Source: a virus. From it: a stretch of DNA of 46,855 nt. Shown piece after piece: positions 16,116 through 23,226 of the stretch (the first letter of the stretch is position 1; the number at the start of each line of letters is the position of its first letter). The DNA lies in IMG/VR virus record IMGVR_UViG_3300045928_000117, positions 1 to 46,855 of that record; one strand, written 5' to 3'. The notes beneath the pieces were generated by a model, which was not told the DNA's origin, made no database searches, and saw nothing but the letters and a program-made list of their open reading frames with translations. The position numbers and the translations under genes are program-made.

Positions 16116-17273
16116 ATGGATCCACGGGTCACGATCGTTATTCCCACCTATCAGCACGCCGCGTTCGTGCGCGAGGCCATTGCCTCGGCGCTGGCGCAGA
16201 CCGAGCCCTGCCACGTCCTGGTCGTGGACGATGGATCGACCGATGAGACGGAAGCGGTGCTTGATTCGGTATGCAGCCAGGCGATTCGCAGCGGGCAGTC
16301 GATCGAGGTCGTCCGGATTCCGCACGGCGGTCCGAGCGTGGCGCGGAATGTCGGCATCGATCGCGTGCGCGGGGAGTTCGTGATGTTCCTCGATGCTGAC
16401 GACGTCATCCTGCCGCACAAGGTGAAGACCCAACTCGACGCGTTCTCTGATGACGTCGGCTGGGTGCTGTGCGACGTGCAGATCGAAGACGACGTCCGCG
16501 GCAAGGTGACCACCGCCAGCGACCAGTACCGCTACGCACACCGCCAACTGGGCGGGTGGATTGCCCCGCAGCTCGAGGCGGCGAACTTCATCCCCTGTAT
16601 GGCGCCGCTCGTCAGGACGACGGTCCTCCGCGAGCATCTGGTGCGGTTCCTCGACCGTCCGCGCGAAGACTGGGAGTTCTGGTACCACGTCGCGCGCGTC
16701 GCGCGGATGCGCTACGCCCCTGAAGTCCTGGCGATCTACCGGAAGCGCCGGGGCGGGCGGAACAGCGTGCCGGAGACGGCGCTGCTGCAGGCGGTGCCGC
16801 CGCTGCGCCTCAACCTCGGCTGCGGCACGCCAGGCGCGCTCTCGTGGCACCCCATGCCAGGCCTGGTAAACCTCGACCGATCCCTTGGGTGGTGCTTCGA
16901 GGACGGCCTGAGGCAGTTCGCCGACGGTACGGTCGATGGCATCACCGTGTCGCACGCGTTGATGTACGTGCACGAGGACGACTGGCCGAAGGTGTGCGCG
17001 GAATTCGCCCGGGTACTCCGCCCCGGTGGGGTCGTCCGCATTACTGAGGACGACACGGAGCACCCGCATTCGGCGCGTCGCGGCGGGTGGCGTGGCTCAG
17101 AGCCGGCCGTTACATTGACATCGCCAGGCTTCGTCCGCATGCATCTTGAATACGCCGGACTCACAGCGGTCAACGTTGACGCCTATACATCCAACTACAT
17201 CGATGGGTCACTCTGCCAAGCACAGCACGGTCGCCCGCCCGATGTGTTCTTCCTCGAGGGCATCAAGCCATGA
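16116..17273 (+). CDS. Family 2 glycosyltransferase fused to a SAM methyltransferase
   Basis: Residues 1-215 are a GT-A fold family 2 glycosyltransferase: VTIVIPTYQHAAFV, VVDDGSTDET (nucleotide-sugar binding), GPSVARNVGIDRVRG and the DxD-like FLDADDVI near residue 92. From about residue 230 a class I methyltransferase follows: LRLNLGCGTPG (motif I), VNLDRS, VSHALMYVHEDDWPKV and EFARVLRPGGVVRIT. It could add a sugar and then methylate it. The target is unknown; its place after the tail-spike genes and before a PIG-L deacetylase suggests surface glycan work. ATGA overlap joins it to the next gene. Confidence 0.85.
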   Translation: MDPRVTIVIPTYQHAAFVREAIASALAQTEPCHVLVVDDGSTDETEAVLDSVCSQAIRSGQSIEVVRIPHGGPSVARNVGIDRVRGEFVMFLDADDVILPHKVKTQLDAFSDDVGWVLCDVQIEDDVRGKVTTASDQYRYAHRQLGGWIAPQLEAANFIPCMAPLVRTTVLREHLVRFLDRPREDWEFWYHVARVARMRYAPEVLAIYRKRRGGRNSVPETALLQAVPPLRLNLGCGTPGALSWHPMPGLVNLDRSLGWCFEDGLRQFADGTVDGITVSHALMYVHEDDWPKVCAEFARVLRPGGVVRITEDDTEHPHSARRGGWRGSEPAVTLTSPGFVRMHLEYAGLTAVNVDAYTSNYIDGSLCQAQHGRPPDVFFLEGIKP

Positions 17274-17818
17274 GCGCCGTCCTCTTTGCTCCGCACGCTG
17301 ACGACGAGGCGCTGTTCGCCTGCTACACCGTGTTGCGCGTCCGCCCGCGGATTGTCATTTGCTACCTGAGCGAGCGTGACTACGGGGCCACGGACGTCAG
17401 GCTCGAGGAGAGCCGGGCGGCCATGCGGCTGTGCGGCGTTACCGAGGTCGAGCAGTGGCACGGCGGCGACCTGGTGGCGTTGATGCGAGAGTACGAGGCA
17501 CAGCACAGTCCAGACGAGGCCTGGGCGCCACACGCGCAGGCGTCCCATCCCCATCACCTCGAGGCCTCGAAGGCCGCCGCGGAGGTGTTCGGCGAGCGGG
17601 TCCGCTGGTACCACACCTACGATGCCGGCGGGAAGGTCCGCTCCGGCCGCCTGGTGAGGCCGCGAAAGGGCTGGGCCGACATCAAGCGGCAGGCGCTGGC
17701 GTGCTACCAGACGCAGGCCACGCATCCCCGCGCGCGCGTCTTCTACGACGAGGCAGTCTACGAGCTCGACGAGTACGCCGCTGCTGCGCCGCTGCAGTCC
17801 TCGAAGAAGGCCGTGTGA
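17270..17818 (+). CDS. PIG-L family sugar N-deacetylase
   Basis: The 182-residue product has the PIG-L/LmbE zinc site: APHADDEALF near the N-terminus (usual form AHPDDE) and HPHHLEA near residue 94. This family removes acetyl groups from N-acetylglucosamine-type sugars. The AHPDD motif appears as PHADDE, the same zinc ligands in effect (His, Asp, Asp). Neighbours are glycosyltransferases, so it likely deacetylates a sugar built by this cassette. ATG 17270 overlaps the previous stop and its own stop overlaps GTG 17815. Confidence 0.82.
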   Translation: MSAVLFAPHADDEALFACYTVLRVRPRIVICYLSERDYGATDVRLEESRAAMRLCGVTEVEQWHGGDLVALMREYEAQHSPDEAWAPHAQASHPHHLEASKAAAEVFGERVRWYHTYDAGGKVRSGRLVRPRKGWADIKRQALACYQTQATHPRARVFYDEAVYELDEYAAAAPLQSSKKAV

Positions 17819-18114
17819 GGGTTGGATATCAGGTGAGCGTGGACGTGCTGACGCATCGGGCGAACATGGCTGAGAACCGGCCGCCGGACCCGGTCATCGT
17901 CCTGACCGAGGTGCTCGACGGCGACGCGATGGGGTGGCAGAAATCGGTGCACCAGGTGCGATTTCTCGGTCCGTCGAGAACCGAATACGGATGGGGACCG
18001 GAGCGGGCGCACGCCAGGGGGACGCGGTTCGACGCTTCGGTCTGGGTGTTCACCGATGGGCCGATCGAATACCTCGACGCCGATCACCAGTGGCAGGTGG
18101 CGCCGGCATGCTGA
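17815..18114 (+). CDS. Unknown small protein in the glycan cassette
   Basis: GTG 17815 overlaps the PIG-L stop, and its TGA overlaps ATG 18108 of the next glycosyltransferase. The 99-residue product has a middle motif WQKSVHQVRFLGPSRTEYGWGP and an acidic aromatic C-terminus. I do not recognise it. Tight coupling on both sides supports it as a real gene, perhaps an accessory of the sugar pathway. Confidence 0.5.
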   Translation: MRVGYQVSVDVLTHRANMAENRPPDPVIVLTEVLDGDAMGWQKSVHQVRFLGPSRTEYGWGPERAHARGTRFDASVWVFTDGPIEYLDADHQWQVAPAC

Positions 18115-18842
18115 CCGTGGTTGCCTGGTCGTGGGGCGGCAAGTTCGGACCGGAATATCCGAATCGCCTGCGCGCTGGCCTACAGAAGCATCTCCACATC
18201 GACCACGAGCTCGTCGTCGTCACGGACGATCCGACCGGACTCCATCCGTGCATCCGGACGTTCCCGATCACCGAGTTCACCGACACCCCGCGCTGCCGGC
18301 GACGGATGAAGCAGTACAGCGCCGAGTTCGCCAGGGATATCGGCGCGACGCGCATCCTCGGGATCGATCTCGACGTCGTCATCGTGGACGACATCACGCC
18401 AATCGTGGACCGGCCAGAGCCGGTGGTGGGCTGGCTCGTCGGCTACGCGCGCGTCTTCTCGGGCAGCTTCGTGCTGTTCGATGCCGGCGCGCTCCATGGC
18501 GCGTGGCAACGATTCGCCGCTGACCCCGAAGACTATCCGCGACTCGCGTCACCACATGGCGTCGGGTCAGATCAGGCGATGCTCAATCACTACCTCGCGC
18601 ACGAGGACGAATTCGGACCGACCGGAATCGTGCAGATCCCGCACTGGACCGAGGCCGATGGCTTCGTCACCTACTTCGGCCGTGGATACGAACGGCTCGA
18701 GCATCACGGCGTCGGTCCGAATCGGACGAGACTGCCATCCGGAGCTCGTGTCGTGGTGCTCGGGAGCGCCGACAAAGCGGTGATGGACGAGGGGCGATAC
18801 GACTGGATCCGCGAGCATTGGGCGGAGGAGGCGATGGCGTGA
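18108..18842 (+). CDS. Glycosyltransferase, GT-A fold (family 8-like)
   Basis: The 244-residue product starts LTVVAWSWGGKFGPEYPNRL and has a conserved core: LVVVTDDP, RRRMKQYSAEFARDIGATRILGIDLDVVIVDDI (DxD metal motif near residue 90) and FSGSFVLFDAGALHGAWQRF, then HGVGSDQAML and an IPHW motif. These are features of retaining-type GT-A enzymes that transfer sugars from nucleotide donors. It resembles the enzyme at 24815 in order of motifs, so the two may be paralogues. GTGA overlap joins it to the next gene. Confidence 0.75.
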   Translation: MLTVVAWSWGGKFGPEYPNRLRAGLQKHLHIDHELVVVTDDPTGLHPCIRTFPITEFTDTPRCRRRMKQYSAEFARDIGATRILGIDLDVVIVDDITPIVDRPEPVVGWLVGYARVFSGSFVLFDAGALHGAWQRFAADPEDYPRLASPHGVGSDQAMLNHYLAHEDEFGPTGIVQIPHWTEADGFVTYFGRGYERLEHHGVGPNRTRLPSGARVVVLGSADKAVMDEGRYDWIREHWAEEAMA

Positions 18843-19057
18843 AGCTCTCTGTCGACGAACACTGGTTGCGGTGGAGCCCGCAGCACTGGCTCTTTCTGGA
18901 GTTCTTCGTCAGCACGAAACGAACGCTAATCCAGCTGTGGGTGCATCCCTTCTCCTGGTGTTTCGGTTGGGACGATGGATTCGACGCAGACGACGATCGC
19001 AACGTGCGCGTAGGCCTCGGGCCGTTGCAGATTAGACGATATTGGCGGCGCCGATGA
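18839..19057 (+). CDS. Small Trp-rich protein in the glycan cassette
   Basis: GTG 18839 overlaps the previous stop; the TGA overlaps ATG 19054. The 72-residue product is rich in Trp and Phe (LRWSPQHWLFLEFF, LWVHPFSWCFGWDDG) and may be membrane-peripheral. No family is recognised. Its tiling between two glycosyltransferases is the only functional clue. Confidence 0.5.
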   Translation: MKLSVDEHWLRWSPQHWLFLEFFVSTKRTLIQLWVHPFSWCFGWDDGFDADDDRNVRVGLGPLQIRRYWRRR

Positions 19058-19641
19058 TGCTCCTGACGATGATGCCATTCGCCACCGACAGGAACCTCGG
19101 CGCTGCCTACAACAAAGCGATGGCGCTGCTGCCAGATGGCGCGTGGGCAGCGCTGCTCGATCACGACGCCATGTGGACGACAAAGCGCTGGTATCACCAG
19201 ATCCTCGACGCCATCGACTTCAAGCCCGACGCCGGTGCCTTCACCACCGTCACGAACCGCATCGCGGCGCCCTGGCAGCAGGTCGGCGACGCCGAGAACC
19301 ACGAGATGGGGTACCACTACGGGATGGGCGAGCAACGCTGCAACGTGCGGACGCTGCTCGACATCACCGGCACGAAGGGCTTCGGCGGTGTGGTCATCGT
19401 GGTGTCGAAGGCGGCATGGCAACGGGTGGGCGGCTTCAAGGACGGCCTGCTGTGCGTCGACCACGGCCTGCACTTCGCGCTGCGGGCGGCGGGGTATCGC
19501 AACTGGCTGATCGAGGGGCTCTACGTCTACCACCGGCGACGGGCGTTCGGTGGTGAGCTCCCTAACGATACGCCGAGGGCGAAGGCGTGTCCGTGTCGAG
19601 GACCTGAGCCAACGCCAACGGTAAGGGTGAATCTGCCATGA
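19054..19641 (+). CDS. Glycosyltransferase-like protein, N-terminally short
   Basis: The 195-residue product matches the core of family 2 glycosyltransferases: DRNLGAAYNKAMALLPDGAWAALLDHDAMWTT (the LDHDAM segment stands in for DxD), then GFGGVVIVVSKAAWQRVGGFKDGLLCVDHGLHFALRAAGY and GLYVYHRRR. The usual N-terminal nucleotide-binding strand is short, as in phage and islands with trimmed enzymes. It closes the four-gene sugar cassette, with ATGA overlap into the next gene. Confidence 0.72.
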   Translation: MMLLTMMPFATDRNLGAAYNKAMALLPDGAWAALLDHDAMWTTKRWYHQILDAIDFKPDAGAFTTVTNRIAAPWQQVGDAENHEMGYHYGMGEQRCNVRTLLDITGTKGFGGVVIVVSKAAWQRVGGFKDGLLCVDHGLHFALRAAGYRNWLIEGLYVYHRRRAFGGELPNDTPRAKACPCRGPEPTPTVRVNLP

Positions 19642-19889
19642 GTGAAGCGATTCATGTCGAGGATGTCGATCCACTGCTCATCGAGATCGCGGCCTTCCTC
19701 CGGACAGTGTCGACGAAGAACCTGATGCTGCGCGACCTGATGCGGATCCGAAAGGAGGCCGACGACCTCGAGGTGAAGCTCGGCGAGTACATCGCCGCAA
19801 AGGCAGGCGGGGGGGAGGGGGGCGGCTTGGGTCCTTCCGAGAGCCCTGCTATGCGGGGGGGAACGGCGCGAAACGGCCCCAGCCAGTAG
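19638..19889 (+). CDS. Small coiled-coil protein before terminase
   Basis: The 83-residue product has a helical first half with EIAAFLRTVSTKN and LMRIRKEADDLEVKLGEYIAAKA, then a Gly-rich tail coded by long G tracts (19809-19822). No family is recognised. It overlaps the glycosyltransferase stop by ATGA, and the stop lies ten bases before the terminase small subunit. A role beside terminase is possible. Confidence 0.5.
   Translation: MSEAIHVEDVDPLLIEIAAFLRTVSTKNLMLRDLMRIRKEADDLEVKLGEYIAAKAGGGEGGGLGPSESPAMRGGTARNGPSQ
19809..19861 (+). repeat. Homopolymer G tracts (G7, G6, G7)
   Basis: Seven G at 19809-19815, six at 19817-19822 and seven at 19855-19861 lie just upstream of terS. They could form a G-quadruplex on the + strand. 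They also make indel errors and slippage likely, so the C-terminus of the gene at 19638 is not secure. Confidence 0.7.
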
Positions 19890-19898
19890 GCCCGCCAA

Positions 19899-20462
19899 GT
19901 GTTACAGGAAGTGTCCACACCAGGAGACGCCGCCAAGCCGCTGATGTCGCTGAACGCGTTCGCGAAGCGCCACGGCGTGTCGCACCAGTCGATGATGCGC
20001 GCGGTCGCTCGGGGCCGGCTCTCGGCGTCGCTGAGGACAGGGAAGGACGGCAAGCCGAAGGTCGCCGACGTGGAGCTCGCCGACCGCGAGTGGCGCGACA
20101 ACGCCGACCACTCGAAGGCGCCAGCCTACGTCAAGGAAGGCCGCGATCCGTCGCAGGGTGGCCGCCCCGCGGCTGGTGCACCGCCCTCGGCGCTCTCGCT
20201 GGCATCCACCCGGGAGAAGGAGGCTCGGGCAGCCCTCGCCGAGCTCGAACTCGCGCGGAAAGCTGGTGAGCTCGTTCGGGCGGCGGACGTCGAAGCGGCG
20301 TGGACTGACCAGTGCGCGCAGCTGCAGACCGCGCTCCTCAGCATCACCGCCCAGATGAAGATGCTGCACCCTGACACGCCGCACGCCTGGCTGGCGTCGC
20401 TGCAGGAGCGGATCACGATCGCACTCGAGCTGCTGGCCACACCCGCGAAGGTCGCCTCGTGA
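19899..20462 (+). CDS. Terminase small subunit (Nu1-like)
   Basis: The 187-residue product has an N-terminal winged-helix (LNAFAKRHGVSHQSMMRAVARGRL) and a helical C-terminus (EKEARAALAELELARKAGELVRAADVEAAW) like lambda gpNu1/Nu1-type terminase small subunits. It binds the packaging start and recruits the large subunit. GTG 19899 is the first good start; ATG 19944 is an alternative that begins right at the helix-turn-helix. Its stop overlaps the large subunit GTG. A cos site is expected nearby, but no motif could be defined. Confidence 0.8.
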   Translation: MLQEVSTPGDAAKPLMSLNAFAKRHGVSHQSMMRAVARGRLSASLRTGKDGKPKVADVELADREWRDNADHSKAPAYVKEGRDPSQGGRPAAGAPPSALSLASTREKEARAALAELELARKAGELVRAADVEAAWTDQCAQLQTALLSITAQMKMLHPDTPHAWLASLQERITIALELLATPAKVAS

Positions 20463-22474
20463 TCGCCGGTCTCGCCGACATCAACGCGATCCGCGCTCGA
20501 GCGCTCCAGGCGCTGCGGCCACCGCGACGCGTGAAGGGCTCCGTATGGGCCGACGAGCACTTCTATCTGTCGCCCGAGTCCGCCGCCGAGCCAGGCCGCT
20601 GGCGAACGTTGCCGTATCAGTGCGAACCGCTCGACGCGATGACGGATCCGGCGATCGAGCGCGTGACGTTCATGAAGAGCGCGCGCATCGGGTACACCAA
20701 GATGATGGGCGCCGCGATCGGGTCCTACGTCGCCCAGGACCCGTGCCCCATCCTGATCGTCCAGCCGACCCTTGACGACGCCGAGGGCTACAGCAAAGAA
20801 GAGATCGCGCCGATGCTGCGCGACTGCCCGACCCTCGCGAAGCTCTTTCCCGAGTCGAAGACGCGCGACACCGAGACGACCATCCTGCACAAGAAGTATC
20901 GCGGCGGCGTCCTGCACCTGGTGGGCGCGAACAGCGGCCGCGGGTTCCGTCGGGTGACGCGTCGGGTTGTCTGTCTCGACGAGGTCGAGACGTTCCCGTT
21001 GAGCGCCGGCAGCGACGGCGACCCGGTCCGCCTCGCGGAGAAGCGCGCCGAGACGTTCTGGAACCGCAAGTTCATCATCGGGAGCACGCCGCTGATCGCT
21101 GGAGTCAGCCGCATCGAGCGGTTGTTCCTCGCTGGCGACCAGCGTCGGTACTACGTGCCGTGCACGCAGTGCAGCGAGATGGCCTACCTCGTGTTCGACC
21201 AGGGCAGCGTCGACGCCACTGGCGCCCCCGTCGGGCATTTCATGAAGTGGCCGAAGGGTCGGCCGGAGCTGGCGCACTTCGTCTGCCGGGCGTGCGGCGG
21301 CGTGATCGAGCATAAGGACAAGCGCGCGATTGTGACGGCGGGAGAGTGGCGGGCGCACGCACCATTTGCCGGGCACGCGAGCTTCCACCTGTGGGCGGCG
21401 TACAGCTTCAGCCCGAACGCGACTTGGGCGCAGATCGCCACCGAGTACACCACCGCTGCGGCCGAGGGTCCGGAAGCGCTGAAGACCGTCGTCAACACCG
21501 TCCTCGGCCTCACCTGGAAGGAGAAGGGCGAAGCACCGCCGTGGGAGATCCTCTATCAGAGGCGCGCCATGTACCGAATCGGCACCTGCCCGGCGGGCGT
21601 GCTCTTCCTCACCGTCGGCGTGGACGTCCAGCGCGATCGCCTCGTCTACGAGGTTGTCGGCTGGGGCCGCGGGAAGCGCTCGTGGTCGATCGACGCGGAC
21701 ATCATCCCGGGCGATCCTGCGGACGAAACTGAGCGCGGCCCGTGGCTGAAGCTCGACGCGCTGCTGGATCGGACGTTCCCGTGCCAGAGTGGCGTCGCGC
21801 TCAAGTCCCAGATGCTCGCGATCGACAGCGGCGACAGCACGCAGCACGTCTACAACTGGGGCCGGAAGCATCCGATGTCGCGCGTCATCGCCACCAAGGG
21901 CGACAGCCGCGGCAGTGTGCTCATCGGAGCGCCGTCGCCCGTCGAGGTCACAGTCCGTGGCCGGAAGCTGAAGAAGGGTTACAAGGTCTGGCCGGTCAAT
22001 CCGACCATCGCGAAGGGCGAGCTGTACGGCTGGCTCCGGCTTCACCCGGCGACGGACGAGGCGCGCGCGGCCGGCGCCACTGACCCACCGGGATTCTGCT
22101 CGTTTCCGCAGTACGGCGAGGACTACTTCAAGCAGGTGACCGCCGAGCAGCTCGTGACGACGAAGAACCGGAAGGGCTTCGTCGTGATGGAGTGGACGAT
22201 CATCCCGGGCCGACAGAATCACTTCCTCGACTGCCGCGTCTACGCGCGCGCCGCGGCCGCGGTCGTCGGGCTCGATCGGTTCCAGGAAAGCGATTGGGCG
22301 ACGCTCGAGCGGATCGTCGGCGTGGAGCCGTTGCCGCCGGTGGCACCGCCGGCCGTGGCGTCGACCACCGCGACGACGCCACCTCCGCCAGCGCCGGCGC
22401 CGCCAAGGCCGCAACCACGCCGCGCCCCGTGGCTCGGGAATCGGACAAGCGGATGGCTGCGAGGGCGACGATGA
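20459..22474 (+). CDS. Terminase large subunit (GpA family)
   Basis: The 671-residue protein matches GpA-type terminases: PGRWRTLPYQCEPLDAM, the ATPase adenine/Walker-like MKSARIGYTKMM, LIVQPTLDDAEGYS, the Walker B region RVVCLDEVETFP, a Cys pair finger (CTQC, later CRAC) and the nuclease part VGVDVQRDRLVYEVVGWG and LAIDSGDS. It cuts concatemers and drives DNA into the head. A GpA-type enzyme suggests cohesive-end packaging. The last 70 residues are Pro/Ala-rich. It overlaps terS by GTGA and the next gene by ATGA. Confidence 0.95.
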   Translation: MIAGLADINAIRARALQALRPPRRVKGSVWADEHFYLSPESAAEPGRWRTLPYQCEPLDAMTDPAIERVTFMKSARIGYTKMMGAAIGSYVAQDPCPILIVQPTLDDAEGYSKEEIAPMLRDCPTLAKLFPESKTRDTETTILHKKYRGGVLHLVGANSGRGFRRVTRRVVCLDEVETFPLSAGSDGDPVRLAEKRAETFWNRKFIIGSTPLIAGVSRIERLFLAGDQRRYYVPCTQCSEMAYLVFDQGSVDATGAPVGHFMKWPKGRPELAHFVCRACGGVIEHKDKRAIVTAGEWRAHAPFAGHASFHLWAAYSFSPNATWAQIATEYTTAAAEGPEALKTVVNTVLGLTWKEKGEAPPWEILYQRRAMYRIGTCPAGVLFLTVGVDVQRDRLVYEVVGWGRGKRSWSIDADIIPGDPADETERGPWLKLDALLDRTFPCQSGVALKSQMLAIDSGDSTQHVYNWGRKHPMSRVIATKGDSRGSVLIGAPSPVEVTVRGRKLKKGYKVWPVNPTIAKGELYGWLRLHPATDEARAAGATDPPGFCSFPQYGEDYFKQVTAEQLVTTKNRKGFVVMEWTIIPGRQNHFLDCRVYARAAAAVVGLDRFQESDWATLERIVGVEPLPPVAPPAVASTTATTPPPPAPAPPRPQPRRAPWLGNRTSGWLRGRR

Positions 22475-22695
22475 GCGAGCGGATCACGGCGTTGGCGAGG
22501 GCGCGCATTGACGCAATGCGCTTGTCGTCGGAAGAGAAGGTAGGCCTCTTCTATGGCCTGGTGTATTCGAATCAAGGAAGCAGCCCACTCTTGAGGATTA
22601 CTGGACGGGTGGTTCGTATCGCTACCGAGGCAGACCGGGCCAAAGCGCGGACGTTGCTCCAGGACTGGTCTCCGCCGAAGGGGTTCGCGCTGTGA
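22471..22695 (+). CDS. Unknown small protein after TerL
   Basis: The 74-residue product has helical features (SERITALARARIDAMRLSSEE) and a short middle LFYGLVYSNQG. It overlaps the TerL stop by ATGA and the next gene by GTGA. No family is recognised. Small genes here often encode head-assembly or accessory factors in lambda-type phages. Confidence 0.5.
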   Translation: MSERITALARARIDAMRLSSEEKVGLFYGLVYSNQGSSPLLRITGRVVRIATEADRAKARTLLQDWSPPKGFAL

Positions 22696-22895
22696 GCGAG
22701 CAAGCAAAGCCGCTCCTACCGGCCCACGTGTGGGCGAGAATTCAGAAGTTTCTCGCCGACGAGTGCTCTGGAGAGATTCGGATCACGATCGTCCATGGGG
22801 CTGTGCGAGACACCCACATTACGGAACAGGTCAGGGCGAGGCCGGCAGCTCCTCAGAATCGAGAACTGCGAGAAGGCGCCAGGCCGACACGGTAG
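22692..22895 (+). CDS. Unknown small protein
   Basis: GTG 22692 overlaps the previous stop. The 67-residue product has a helix PAHVWARIQKFLADECSG, then beta strands EIRITIVHGAVRDTHITEQV, resembling small DNA-binding or regulatory proteins, and a basic tail. The next gene begins 133 bases later; that gap shows no clear promoter or terminator. Confidence 0.45.
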   Translation: MSEQAKPLLPAHVWARIQKFLADECSGEIRITIVHGAVRDTHITEQVRARPAAPQNRELREGARPTR

Positions 22896-23028
22896 GTGTT
22901 ATTCTTCTGACGTTTCGGGCCTCTCGTGGCCACCCGGTGCGCTGGAGCCTTCGCGCTCCGTCCATCCCCGCGCATCGCGTCTCCCACGCATGCCCCTTGC
23001 CGGCCTTGGCGCCGGGATGGGGCGTGCC

Positions 23029-23226
23029 ATGCCACCCGACACCACCACGTGGACTGACGAAGAAAAGGCCGCGTTCCAGCAGTCGATCATCGACCGCAAG
23101 GGCGCCCGCTCGATCGCGTTCGCGGACCAGCAGGTCGTCTTCGAATCCTCTGAGGACTCCCTTCGCCAGCTCGCGGTGATGCGCGGGTCGCGCACCCGCT
23201 ACGCCGCCCATTCCAAGGGTGTGTGA
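23029..23226 (+). CDS. gpW-like head-tail connector
   Basis: The 65-residue product matches gpW in size and pattern: WTDEEKAAFQQSIIDRKGARSIAFADQQVVFESSEDSLRQLAVM with helix-beta-hairpin-helix. gpW is added after DNA packaging and helps tail joining. ATG 23029 is chosen over ATG 22990 to match the family length. The stop shares TGATG with the portal gene, matching the lambda order of terminase, W, portal. Confidence 0.75.
   Translation: MPPDTTTWTDEEKAAFQQSIIDRKGARSIAFADQQVVFESSEDSLRQLAVMRGSRTRYAAHSKGV

Noticed and set aside
20126-22414. A 762-residue open frame antisense to terL
   Set aside because: It is a shadow of high-GC codon use. Its product is Arg/Asp/Ala/Leu-rich with no domain, and terL on the other strand is certain.
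22896-23028. Promoter or terminator in the gap before gpW
   Set aside because: Only short inverted repeats were found (around GAGCCTTCGCGCTC), with no -10/-35 pair or U tract.
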